From the IMG/VR virus record IMGVR_UViG_3300047388_000185, positions 62,001 through 126,000 of that record: DNA of 64,000 nucleotides; one strand, written 5' to 3'. The DNA is from a virus. The notes beneath the pieces are model-generated. The model was not told where the DNA came from and ran no database searches. It was given only the letters and a program-made list of their open reading frames with translations. Shown in pieces: positions 34,360-41,954 of the stretch. Each line of letters opens with the position of its first letter. Positions within the stretch are counted from its first letter, which is position 1. A program made the translations under genes and the position numbers.

Positions 34360-36243
34360 TTACTTCTTAGGTTCAGACTTAGATCCGGCATCAGACTTGG
34401 CTGGTTTAGCTGGTTGTTTACTGGAACTTCCACCGGAAGCAACCATTGGACCCTTTTCTTTCTTCTCAGGCTTCTTATCGGACGAAGCAGGAGCAGCGTT
34501 GGGATCCTCTTCCTCCTGGGGGATCGGATTTCCTTCTTGGTCAGTTTGGCCGGTGGCAACCATTTGCTCTTCCATAAGATGGGAGATCAATGCGTATTGA
34601 CCGTAGTCTACGCGTTTGATCTGGGCCATGTGAGCCTGCTGTTCATCGGGGGCCATCGTTAGCAATTCTTGAACAGCAACGTTAGCTTTTTGTAAAGCTT
34701 GGAGATAATCGTCCGTCTTCTCTGATTCTTTAGCGATTGCTACGCCTTCAAGATACGTGGCCCGTTCAATTTCAAACTTGGTACGTACAGCATTACGGGC
34801 ATTGGACTTGGCCTCTTCCAACATACGGGATTGCTCTTCGTCATAGGAACGACCAAGAGATTCAAACAACGTGGTCATAGAGACTTTGCCTTCAGGAGCC
34901 AGAGTCAGGAGGAGTTGCTTAAGGTTGTCATCATCCGTCAACTGGAAGGGAACAAGTCCAATATGGCATTCCGGGACTTGAAGATATACGCCAATCTTAC
35001 GGGAAGCCCAAACCAAGAGTTCCAAGATCTGACCGACATACGAATCGAGCGTATTCTTCAACATGCGAAGACCAACCGTAGAACTAGTCCAGTTAGTCGT
35101 ACCAGTCAACAACTCCCGGGAAACACCCATACTAAGCAGAAGCGAATCTTCAGCTTGTTCGATTTCTGCTGCAACAAGGAGGGTCTTGCCTTCACCGGAA
35201 ATAGCTTGATATCCAATGGGGACGGGAGCAATCAGAACTGAGTTGTTATCCCGCTTATGCTCCACCATTGCCTGTTCCATCTTCGAGGCGAAGTTGCGTA
35301 GAGACATGGTTACTACCGGATCTCCGTTACCAGTCTGAGCCGTAGGATACAGGACACGAAGCGGGGTCATAAAGTCTGTCGCAATGCTTTCATTGGCACG
35401 ACGGAGAGTTGCCTGATAAAACACAAGATTAAAGTGAGAGACTAACGGGGGGACCGAGAATCCATTGGCAGAACCACTGGTGTCCAGATTTTTCAGATGG
35501 TAAATCGTTCCCGGAGCAAACTCAAAGTCTTTATTTTGTTTAACAGCTTCAATCAATCCCCATTCAAGAGTGCTGATGAAGAGCATGTTTCCATCTCGGA
35601 TCTGCTTCTTAATATCCCCAGGTACGGTGTAGTAATACTTAGATTTGCCAGAGATGGGATTATGGTTGATGCCGATATGAAGAGGATCCCAGACGATCAT
35701 TTCCATATCTTCTGTATTCATCGACTTGGTGTCGACGTGACGAAACTTGGTTTTATTGCTGCACTTGAGGCAGACACCTTCGAACTCGAAAGCTTTGAAA
35801 CGAATGAATTCGGCATTGGCAGAGTTAAACCCCTCGTTACACTGATTGCAATACAGCATCCGAACGAAGGGGAGGTAAAGCGATACGAAGACATTCCCGA
35901 GGGTGTGATAGTCAAAGCCGATCTTGTGAAGTTTGTACTTCAATCCAATGTTCTTAGAGATCTCTTGGTACTTATCTTGGACCGATTCATCATCGGAACT
36001 GTACGTAAACGATGTAATCGGAAAGGTTGCCAACTTTCTCAAAACCTCGGACGTAACCGGGCTTTGAGCAGTAATGTACTTCGACCAACGAATAACATCC
36101 TTGAGATTTCGAGGGAGATACTGATTGGCGATTGTGTACTGAGGATTACGACCTTGAGCATAATTTCCAGTACCCTGCCCTCCGATGGCAGCATTGGAGT
36201 AGCCTGGGATTAGCGGGGGTTGATACGGATCTTGGTATGCCAT
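34360..36243 (-). CDS. Phage portal protein
   Basis: 627 aa. It follows the portal pattern of large myophages: an N-terminal arm, a core with DLKDVIRWSKYI-type and MSLRNFASKMEQAM segments, a clip/stem region with EIEQAEDSLLLSMGVSRELL, and a long helical C-terminal crown. A zinc-like insertion (CNQC near 131, CLKC near 159) is unusual. The last 60 residues are Lys/Ser/Pro-rich and disordered. A portal forms the DNA entry ring at one head vertex. A 60-nt leader begins with the CCTTAAAATCGGGG element. The assignment is by pattern. Confidence 0.65.
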   Translation of the reverse strand: MAYQDPYQPPLIPGYSNAAIGGQGTGNYAQGRNPQYTIANQYLPRNLKDVIRWSKYITAQSPVTSEVLRKLATFPITSFTYSSDDESVQDKYQEISKNIGLKYKLHKIGFDYHTLGNVFVSLYLPFVRMLYCNQCNEGFNSANAEFIRFKAFEFEGVCLKCSNKTKFRHVDTKSMNTEDMEMIVWDPLHIGINHNPISGKSKYYYTVPGDIKKQIRDGNMLFISTLEWGLIEAVKQNKDFEFAPGTIYHLKNLDTSGSANGFSVPPLVSHFNLVFYQATLRRANESIATDFMTPLRVLYPTAQTGNGDPVVTMSLRNFASKMEQAMVEHKRDNNSVLIAPVPIGYQAISGEGKTLLVAAEIEQAEDSLLLSMGVSRELLTGTTNWTSSTVGLRMLKNTLDSYVGQILELLVWASRKIGVYLQVPECHIGLVPFQLTDDDNLKQLLLTLAPEGKVSMTTLFESLGRSYDEEQSRMLEEAKSNARNAVRTKFEIERATYLEGVAIAKESEKTDDYLQALQKANVAVQELLTMAPDEQQAHMAQIKRVDYGQYALISHLMEEQMVATGQTDQEGNPIPQEEEDPNAAPASSDKKPEKKEKGPMVASGGSSSKQPAKPAKSDAGSKSEPKK

Positions 36244-36293
36244 GTGGTTAAAAGTTGAAGAAGCGAAAGCTCAATTCACTTGACTCGAGTGTA

Positions 36294-36307
36294 CCCCGAT
36301 TTTAAGG
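36294..36307 (-). promoter_or_regulatory. Candidate late-promoter element CCTTAAAATCGGGG
   Basis: Minus strand, 50 nt upstream of the portal ATG, not tied to any stop codon. It matches GGCTAAAATCGGG at 14220 and CCTTAAAATA at 10831. A good candidate for the promoter of the portal-RNAP operon. Confidence 0.4.
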
Positions 36308-36558
36308 CTGGGTCAAGGTTTTTCTAAGGCTAAATACCAGAGATCGATTTATAGGTGATTTAAGACGTTTTTAAATCTTGTGGCTAGGTGGGTATCAACT
36401 TGGCTCACAAATCGATTCTAGCCCTATTTAAATCGATCGGAGGGGTATCAAAGAGGCGCCATGACTCTGTCGATTCCAGATCAATTCGGATACCGAGTTA
36501 GACTAGGGGTTAACCCTAATCTCGTGCCTCATTTTTAGGCAGTTCCGATGTTTTTGAC

Positions 36559-36702
36559 TGAGTTCCGAAAAAAGGTTGGAACTTTCTGAAATTATTTTTT
36601 AGAAAGTAGAACCGAAATATTGTTATAAATCAACGACTTAGGTGCTAAGTTCCGAAAATCTGACGTTTTTCCGGAAATATATAAGAGACTATTTTTTCGC
36701 CA
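36559..36702 (+). repeat. Left arm of perfect 144-bp inverted repeat
   Basis: Matches the reverse complement of 36869-37012 at every base I checked, including all homopolymer runs. Begins TGAGTTCCG and ends TTTTTTCGCCA. Confidence 0.95.
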
Positions 36703-36868
36703 CAGAACAGGAGGCTTGGGTAGGCCCCCTAATAATAATAATGTCTTCTCTAAACAGTATATATATATATAGGGTTTCAGTCCCAAAACATCGGAACTGT
36801 GGTAGCTAAGCAACAAAATCTGTCCCGCTGACTTTTGTCCCAACCCTTTTCCGTTTTTTATTTTTCTT

Positions 36869-37012
36869 TGGCGAAAAAATAGTCTCTTATATATTTCCGG
36901 AAAAACGTCAGATTTTCGGAACTTAGCACCTAAGTCGTTGATTTATAACAATATTTCGGTTCTACTTTCTAAAAAATAATTTCAGAAAGTTCCAACCTTT
37001 TTTCGGAACTCA
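36869..37012 (-). repeat. Right arm of perfect 144-bp inverted repeat
   Basis: Begins TGGCGAAAAAATAG and ends TTTTCGGAACTCA. Separated from the left arm by 166 bp that contain AATAATAATAATG and a TA-repeat. Confidence 0.95.
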
Positions 37013-37103
37013 CCTAAAAAGATCGGAACTTGGGTCCAAAAAGTAGAAAACCACCCGAAGGTGGTCTTAGATTGGTATTATGTATCAGGGTTAACCCTAT
37101 GTC

Positions 37104-37823
37104 TTATCGATAGGCCTTTAGGATGGCCTTGACGATCGGGCTTCGCAAGCAATCGTCCTCATCGAACTCGATCACGGCAACACCCTCGACATACTCAATT
37201 CGATCAATTGCATCCTCGAGACCGCATTCCCCTCTTAGATCGCACTGCTCGACGTCCCCATTGATAATCATCGTACAGTTCTCTCCGATTCGAGTCAGAA
37301 GCATCTTCATCTCAGCTGGCGTGATATTTTGAGCCTCATCTACGATCACAACGCAATTCTTAAAAGTTGAGCCTCTCATATAGCCGAGGGGTTGAGGAGA
37401 GATGCGTTCATTCTTCAAAGCCATCTCATAAGCACCCTTACCCATGCGATCAATCAGATATTCCCGTACTGGCATAAGGTAAGGAGCATACTTCTCCTCG
37501 AGAGTGCCGGGTAGCAGTCCAAGAGTTGCCCCGGATTCAATGGCAGGCCGAACAAGGATAATATCTCGACCACGTTCTAATAATTCTCCCGCAGCGAAAT
37601 CAGCAGCAAGTAGGGTTTTACCAGTACCAGCGGGACCCGCGCCGATAGTAATATTCGAAGTACGCATTGCATTTGCGTATTCAATTTGATGTTTATTCTT
37701 AGGAGTAACTGGGGGCTTTACAGCTTTCTTTGGTTCGTAAAATGTTTGAGCATTGACAGCCTCGTCAAGAATTTCGTATTCACGATTACGACGACTAGGC
37801 TTGTGGGTACGCTTGGCAGACAA
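37104..37823 (-). CDS. phoH: PhoH-like ATPase (TTG start)
   Basis: 239 aa. Walker A is GAGPAGTGKT near residues 57-66, then a TLEEKYAPYLMPVREYL block, Walker B VIVDEAQNITP near 157-167 and the final GDVEQCDL. These are the PhoH family signatures. PhoH is common in large phages; its role (RNA remodelling, phosphate stress) is unclear. The start is TTG at 37823, after AAAGGAAACTCTC. A minus-strand hairpin terminator stands upstream. Confidence 0.85.
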   Translation of the reverse strand: MSAKRTHKPSRRNREYEILDEAVNAQTFYEPKKAVKPPVTPKNKHQIEYANAMRTSNITIGAGPAGTGKTLLAADFAAGELLERGRDIILVRPAIESGATLGLLPGTLEEKYAPYLMPVREYLIDRMGKGAYEMALKNERISPQPLGYMRGSTFKNCVVIVDEAQNITPAEMKMLLTRIGENCTMIINGDVEQCDLRGECGLEDAIDRIEYVEGVAVIEFDEDDCLRSPIVKAILKAYR

Positions 37824-37854
37824 GAGAGTTTCCTTTAGGTTGTTAGGAATTACA

Positions 37855-37892
37855 AAGAGAAAAGCCCACCTGCTAAGCGAAGCATGGTGGGC
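37855..37892 (-). terminator. Minus-strand hairpin terminator or attenuator upstream of phoH
   Basis: GCCCACC ... GGTGGGC with an inner TGCT/AGCA helix; read on the minus strand it is followed by TTTTCTCTTT. It sits between the phoH start and the divergent P5 promoter, so it could attenuate phoH transcription. Confidence 0.6.
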
Positions 37893-37947
37893 TCATGGGA
37901 TGAATCGGGGACTCGTTCATTTCTCAACCTCATCTTAACCCCTAGCT

Positions 37948-37977
37948 TTCAACAACGCAACTGTAAAATGGTATAAG
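37948..37977 (+). promoter_or_regulatory. Phage promoter P5 (TTCAAC-18-TATAAG)
   Basis: TTCAAC, 18 bp, TATAAG, for the plus-strand gene at 38041; divergent from phoH. Confidence 0.85.
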
Positions 37978-38040
37978 GTATTGAGAGAGGAAGATAACGA
38001 TTTCCCCATAATCCACACAACTTATCTGAGGGTAAACTAA

Positions 38041-38439
38041 ATGTCGACTCATGAAGAAAGATGGGGTATTTTCGTAGACTTTGCTGCAATAGTTCATGAC
38101 CTCCTGACGGAAGCTCAAGCTGAAATGGCAGAGGCAACTCTACTCGACCCCGTTACCCCTGCACATCTAGAGCAGCTTGAAACCCTTTGGCACAAGCTCA
38201 CCATTGCTCTGAGTGCGTTTACTAGATCGAGCATTCTGATACTTCATTCAGTTCAGCTAAAGCCAGAAGAAGAATTGATGGCTAACCGGCTAGTAGAGAA
38301 GATAAACGAAGCCGCCGGCGCAGCAGACGAACATCTTCGCTTGTTTTTCCAAAAAACCGGGTTAGCTGCGTCCATGCCAAGTCGAGAAGAATCTGGAGAG
38401 GGGTTACACCCCCACACGTCTCCTGGGAAGTTTCAATAA
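38041..38439 (+). CDS. Helical hypothetical protein
   Basis: 132 aa, starting MSTHEERWGIFVDFAAIVHD. Nearly all helix, with a Leu/Ala/Glu pattern and an acidic character, and a short polar tail. Its own promoter P5 and the following promoter P6 make it a single-gene unit. No family is recognised. Confidence 0.65.
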   Translation: MSTHEERWGIFVDFAAIVHDLLTEAQAEMAEATLLDPVTPAHLEQLETLWHKLTIALSAFTRSSILILHSVQLKPEEELMANRLVEKINEAAGAADEHLRLFFQKTGLAASMPSREESGEGLHPHTSPGKFQ

Positions 38440-38461
38440 TCGTAATTAGAATTGGTATAAG
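38432..38461 (+). promoter_or_regulatory. Phage promoter P6 (TTCAAT-18-TATAAG)
   Basis: TTCAAT, 18 bp, TATAAG; the -35 overlaps the stop codon of the previous gene. Confidence 0.85.
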
Positions 38462-38500
38462 AATATACAGCGGAAAACTACCGTACTCTGCTGCCTCACC

Positions 38501-38515
38501 CAACCTTACCAGGAG
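38501..38515 (+). promoter_or_regulatory. Conserved ribosome-binding leader CAACCTTACCAGGAG
   Basis: Identical 15-mer to 10917-10931, preceding the ATG at 38522. Confidence 0.5.
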
Positions 38516-38521
38516 ATTTAC

Positions 38522-38824
38522 ATGAACCAAGAAAACATCATCGACGGTCAGCCCGTCTCGAAGCTGAAGAAGCTGTGGGCCAACCCGAACGTCAAGTTGG
38601 CGGCCTCGGTCGGCATCACGCTGTTGGAAGTCGTCGGCGCCGCCATCATCGGCTACAAGCTCGGACAGAGCAAGGGCAAGAAGCAAGGTGAAGTCGTCGG
38701 CTATGCCAGCGCCCTGGGCGATATCGGCGTGACTCCGGCCGAAGTTCCGACGTTGGCCTCGGCCTGGCAAGAAAGCCGCGCTGCGGCCAACGAAGCCCTG
38801 GCGGAAGCGCAAGTCGCTGCCTGA
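38522..38824 (+). CDS. Small single-pass membrane protein
   Basis: 100 aa. A hydrophobic helix (VGITLLEVVGAAIIGYKLG) near residues 30-48 follows a basic N-terminal part, then KGKKQGEVVGYASALG and an Ala-rich helix. The layout (helix, then G-x-K/R-rich linker) recurs in the genes at 38932 and 39549, so the three look like a functional set. GC-rich. Function unknown. Confidence 0.65.
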   Translation: MNQENIIDGQPVSKLKKLWANPNVKLAASVGITLLEVVGAAIIGYKLGQSKGKKQGEVVGYASALGDIGVTPAEVPTLASAWQESRAAANEALAEAQVAA

Positions 38825-38845
38825 CCGTCCGACCGCAAGGTCAAA

Positions 38846-38880
38846 CCAACTTGAGCCTAACCGCTTGAGTTGGTCCTCGT
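38846..38880 (+). terminator. Possible terminator hairpin
   Basis: ACCAACT ... AGTTGGT stem with an imperfect middle, then CCTCGTTCTTTC. Weak T-tract. Confidence 0.4.
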
Positions 38881-38931
38881 TCTTTCGAAGTATCCGAAGA
38901 CTTTACCCTAACCCTCCATAGGAGAATTACC

Positions 38932-39414
38932 GTGAATCTGCAACAAGCGCAAGCCCGTACTCTCGAACTGCGTGCCAAGCTCCACAACGGCGAAACCCTG
39001 AACGCCGACGAGCAGACTGAACTGGCGACTGCCAACGGCATCATCGCTGGCGCGGCCGAACAGATGAGCCAAACCCGGCCCACCATGGAACAGGCCAAGA
39101 AGTACCTCGAAGGCAAGGGCGTCCTCTCGAGCTCGTCGATCTTCTCCAACCCGACCGTCGTCCTCGCCGGCAAGGTCATCGGCGTGCTGGCCATCGCGGG
39201 CCTTTCGGCCTTCGGCGGCATGAAGTACGAGCAGCGTCGTCAAAGTCGCGGCCGCAGCTCGAGCCGTTCGACCGACATGCTGAGCATCGAGCACAGCAAC
39301 AGCCCGCAGTCGCATCCCGCGACGAGTTCGGACGATGGCCGTCTGGCTGCCAACCGCGCGGACAATGTCGTCGCCCATCCGACGGCCTCCCGCCGTGCCG
39401 CAGCTTCGGCCTGA
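38932..39414 (+). CDS. Small single-pass membrane protein (GTG start)
   Basis: 160 aa from GTG after AGGAGAATTACC. The first 70 residues are helical and hydrophilic, a hydrophobic helix (VVLAGKVIGVLAIAGLSAFGG) lies near 75-95, and KYEQRRQSRGRSSSRS follows, then a low-complexity Ser/Ala/Arg tail. Probably a membrane protein with the basic part in the cytoplasm. Same layout as 38522 and 39549. Confidence 0.6.
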   Translation: MNLQQAQARTLELRAKLHNGETLNADEQTELATANGIIAGAAEQMSQTRPTMEQAKKYLEGKGVLSSSSIFSNPTVVLAGKVIGVLAIAGLSAFGGMKYEQRRQSRGRSSSRSTDMLSIEHSNSPQSHPATSSDDGRLAANRADNVVAHPTASRRAAASA

Positions 39415-39427
39415 GTAGGAGCCGGCG

Positions 39428-39697
39428 ATGTGGCCACCCTACTATGATGAGTGGTGGGTGACCCATTACTCGTTCTACCGAGAAGTCGCGCACTGCTGGG
39501 AAGCACTGCGCTCTTCATTGTCCAACCGCGTCCTGAGGAGAATATTCCATGAGCAAGTTCGCAGATTGGTACAACGGGCTCAGTCCCACGCAGCACCTCA
39601 TGCTGCAGGTGGTTGCAACCTTGACCATCGCCACCCTTTCCGCTTTCGCGCATCAGCGAATCGGATACAGGCGCGGCTACAAGCAAGGTGCGATTGA
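39428..39697 (+). CDS. Possible small aromatic protein overlapping 39549
   Basis: 89 aa, starting MWPPYYDEWWVTHYSFYREV, after AGGAGCCGGCG. The ribosome site supports it, but its second half overlaps the better supported gene at 39549 in another frame, and its composition there is poor. Low confidence. Confidence 0.3.
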   Translation: MWPPYYDEWWVTHYSFYREVAHCWEALRSSLSNRVLRRIFHEQVRRLVQRAQSHAAPHAAGGCNLDHRHPFRFRASANRIQARLQARCD

Positions 39698-39923
39698 CGC
39701 ACAAAATCCTGTGAGTCAAGCACAGTTGGAAGCCGAGAACGCCCGGGGACACCGTAAGGGATACCTGGCCGGAGTCTGGGCAAACGAAGACGCCATCATG
39801 GCCAAGCAGATGTACACCCAGGGAATCCTGGATGGCTCTCAAGCCTGGATGGACGCAGGGTTGCGTACGCAAGACATCATCCGTCAAGCGTCACAGACCA
39901 GCGCAAGCCTGAGCGGGGCTTAA
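39549..39923 (+). CDS. Small single-pass membrane protein
   Basis: 124 aa from ATG after CTGAGGAGAATATTCC. A hydrophobic helix (LMLQVVATLTIATLSAFAH) near residues 16-34 is followed by RIGYRRGYKQGAIDAQ, like its two neighbours. The rest is helical and hydrophilic. Probably an inner-membrane protein of unknown role. Confidence 0.65.
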   Translation: MSKFADWYNGLSPTQHLMLQVVATLTIATLSAFAHQRIGYRRGYKQGAIDAQNPVSQAQLEAENARGHRKGYLAGVWANEDAIMAKQMYTQGILDGSQAWMDAGLRTQDIIRQASQTSASLSGA

Positions 39924-39963
39924 ACCCGTTCCACCCCCCAGTACCCGACGGGGTACCAGGGCC

Positions 39964-39984
39964 GCCAATTTAAGTTGGCTTTTT
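39964..39984 (+). terminator. Intrinsic terminator
   Basis: GCCAA-TTTAAG-TTGGC followed by TTTTT. Confidence 0.65.
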
Positions 39985-40006
39985 CCCGGCCGAGGAGAAG
40001 TGTGTA

Positions 40007-40612
40007 ATGACAATAAGGTCGCCCAAAGACTGGAAAGAACAGTTGGGGCAAGCTAAGAAAACACAAAGAGAGAGAGCGAGGGAAGAGGCGGATGCGGCTT
40101 TCGGAGAGCCAATTCCAATTCAAGGACTGTTTGTCCACGGCCCGCAAGCAAATGATGATGAGTCCGGTGATACAAACCCAGCTTATCAGGAAGAAGAGTC
40201 TGTCATGACACCATCGGTACCCGTCGTAGTTCAGCCGGCACCGCCGATAGTGGCACAGGCGTCAGGACAAAACGTGATGGTATCTTCAACGATACCTATC
40301 GCGGATCCGGTCAATCAGCAATTCCGCCCTCGGGCGCCGATGGATGACCGAAGAAGCCAAGCTCCGAAAGTGGACAATAGTGGGTGCATCCCTGTACCCC
40401 CAGTTCCACTCAACCATGAGCAGCAGGAAATGGTCGCAATGATCTACATCGCAGAGCAGTACTACGCTGCGATGGAACGTCGGAGAGAGCGTCGATTGAT
40501 GTTCTTCAATCAATGGGCGACTTTGATAATCAGCGTGTTGGGTATCGTCGGTGGTGGCCTTGCCATTCGAAACGGCCTGAATGCTGCAACAGAACGAGAT
40601 GTACGTCGTTGA
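40007..40612 (+). CDS. Tail-anchored Pro-rich protein
   Basis: 201 aa. A charged N-terminal helix, then a long Pro/Val/Gln-rich disordered middle (residues about 65-130), a helical region (EQQEMVAMIYIAEQYYAAMERRRERR), and a C-terminal membrane helix (FNQWATLIISVLGIVGGGLAI). The preceding basic cluster places the N-terminus in the cytoplasm. ATG after GGAGAAGTGTGTA. Function unknown. Confidence 0.6.
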   Translation: MTIRSPKDWKEQLGQAKKTQRERAREEADAAFGEPIPIQGLFVHGPQANDDESGDTNPAYQEEESVMTPSVPVVVQPAPPIVAQASGQNVMVSSTIPIADPVNQQFRPRAPMDDRRSQAPKVDNSGCIPVPPVPLNHEQQEMVAMIYIAEQYYAAMERRRERRLMFFNQWATLIISVLGIVGGGLAIRNGLNAATERDVRR

Positions 40613-40633
40613 ATGATTGACCGGAGAAATAAG

Positions 40634-40662
40634 TTGCATAGTGTCTGTGGTAGGACTATACT
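40634..40662 (+). promoter_or_regulatory. Sigma70-like promoter (TTGCAT-17-TATACT)
   Basis: TTGCAT, 17-bp spacer, TATACT, ahead of the AT-rich operon 40716-43721. It differs from the TTCAAY/TGGTATAAG set and looks like a host-type promoter. Confidence 0.55.
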
Positions 40663-40715
40663 GTGCATACTTGTTTCTCCGTTCATCTGTATTCTACTTT
40701 ATCCTTTAAAGCCAT

Positions 40716-41060
40716 ATGTCTGCTCTTGATTTAACTTTAGCCAATCCTAAAATCAAAGCCTTTTTCGAAGGCACGAGCAAGCATAAGCCGATTGCAGAGT
40801 TCATGTACGTGCACACACACCCTAAAACAACGAACTTCATGTCTCAAATCGAAGTTCTAATAAATACCACAGCGCAGTATATTCAGGAAAATCCCAAGAA
40901 GGTCGGAGCTGCTCATAAACTCTTGGCTCTTGCAGAACAATACTCTGAACAGATCTCAGATGTCAATGAACAGTCTGCAGCAAAGATGCTAGATGTTCTC
41001 AAAGACATTTATGATGTTTGTATGCGCTATAAAACCACCCATACCCTTGAAACGAAATGA
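40716..41060 (+). CDS. Helical hypothetical protein
   Basis: 114 aa, starting MSALDLTLANPKIKAFFEG. Helical, acidic, AT-rich gene. First gene of the helicase operon. ATGA overlap with the next gene. No family is recognised. Confidence 0.6.
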   Translation: MSALDLTLANPKIKAFFEGTSKHKPIAEFMYVHTHPKTTNFMSQIEVLINTTAQYIQENPKKVGAAHKLLALAEQYSEQISDVNEQSAAKMLDVLKDIYDVCMRYKTTHTLETK

Positions 41061-41554
41061 AATTCAAGTATAAAAACGATACTATTGAAGTTAATATCCG
41101 GCTCTGGATCCTAGCGGCACTTTTCCGTATCATCGATACTCCAATATATCATAGTGTGAACTATGAATACGATTTCTTTAGCTTTTCATCTTATTGGCAA
41201 GAAGTTGGTAAACGTAACGCCTTAGTCCAATTCATCACCAGTAGAGTACCTGGTAAGTATGGCCCCAAGTATTACACCTTAGATGAAGTGGTTCAGCGCA
41301 TCGCCAAGTTGGACCTCGGTGAGAATCCTGGAGTTGTTATTTCAAACATTGACCAATCTAAGATCAACAGATTGATGCACATGTTTGCCGGGGTTCTACC
41401 TCACGTATTTCTACGCGGAGAAATCATCGTATTCCCGGCGACCAATAAGGAAGCGGCGTATAAGTTAACTCAAGCTATCCCACACTCTATTGCAGATGTC
41501 GTCGCTTTTGCAGATGGACACGTGTACTGTAACAATCAAAACAATGAGGCTTAA
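41057..41554 (+). CDS. Hypothetical protein
   Basis: 165 aa, starting MKFKYKNDTIEVNIRLWIL. An alpha/beta globular protein, Tyr- and Asn-rich, with a long middle that looks like a nucleotide-fold or adaptor domain. Second gene of the helicase operon. No family is recognised. Confidence 0.6.
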   Translation: MKFKYKNDTIEVNIRLWILAALFRIIDTPIYHSVNYEYDFFSFSSYWQEVGKRNALVQFITSRVPGKYGPKYYTLDEVVQRIAKLDLGENPGVVISNIDQSKINRLMHMFAGVLPHVFLRGEIIVFPATNKEAAYKLTQAIPHSIADVVAFADGHVYCNNQNNEA

Positions 41555-41558
41555 TCAT

Positions 41559-41954
41559 ATGCACGGTTTTTTGATTCACACCACTGATAATACATTGTTA
41601 GTTCGAAACTACGAATATCTAAAGTACGATAACCCAGGTTGGTGGCAAGATAACATCAATGTCGTTTCTTCGTTTTGGGAATTCGATAGTGATAAGCCAA
41701 ATTTAATGCGAGCTATTTTCGAATCCCTTGCCCGCATTAGTAAGTCCGGGATGCTATCAGTTAAAGAGGTCAAACTATTTTGCGAATCGATTGGGTACGA
41801 TCTTGACAAGTTCATGAAAGATAATGCCACGGAAGAGGCTCGTTTTTCTAAGGTATCCAAGCAGAACTGGGACACAGGCTCGAAAGCTGCTACAGGTGGC
41901 TTTGCATCAGAGACTAGCTTCAACCCTCATAACTCTAAGTCCAGCGGAGACTGA
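41559..41954 (+). CDS. Hypothetical protein upstream of the SNF2 helicase
   Basis: 131 aa from ATG at 41559 (an ATG at 41544 overlapping the previous stop is an alternative). MHGFLIHTTDNTLLVRNYEY, then a helical region and a Ser/Asn-rich tail. Its stop abuts the helicase GTG start, so they are co-expressed. Possible helicase partner (inference from position). Confidence 0.6.
   Translation: MHGFLIHTTDNTLLVRNYEYLKYDNPGWWQDNINVVSSFWEFDSDKPNLMRAIFESLARISKSGMLSVKEVKLFCESIGYDLDKFMKDNATEEARFSKVSKQNWDTGSKAATGGFASETSFNPHNSKSSGD

Larger units (their letters stand above)
36244..37103. other. 860-bp non-coding region, candidate replication origin
   Basis: Between the end of phoH and the start of portal, both on the minus strand. 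No convincing gene. It holds the 144-bp inverted repeat (36559-36702 and 36869-37012), a second shell of inverted AGTTCCGATnTTTTT at 36541 and 37016, seven GTTCCGA iterons, a pair of GGGTTAACCC palindromes (36507-36516 and 37088-37097), an inverted GATCGATTTA pair at 36342 and 36429, a TA-repeat and an AAT-repeat. AT-rich with iterons and palindromes, as at replication origins. Confidence 0.5.

Noticed and set aside
36592-36843. 83-codon minus-strand frame in the 36.2-37.1 kb gap
   Set aside because: It lies mostly in the 144-bp inverted repeat and its loop, has no ribosome site, and gives a low-complexity product.
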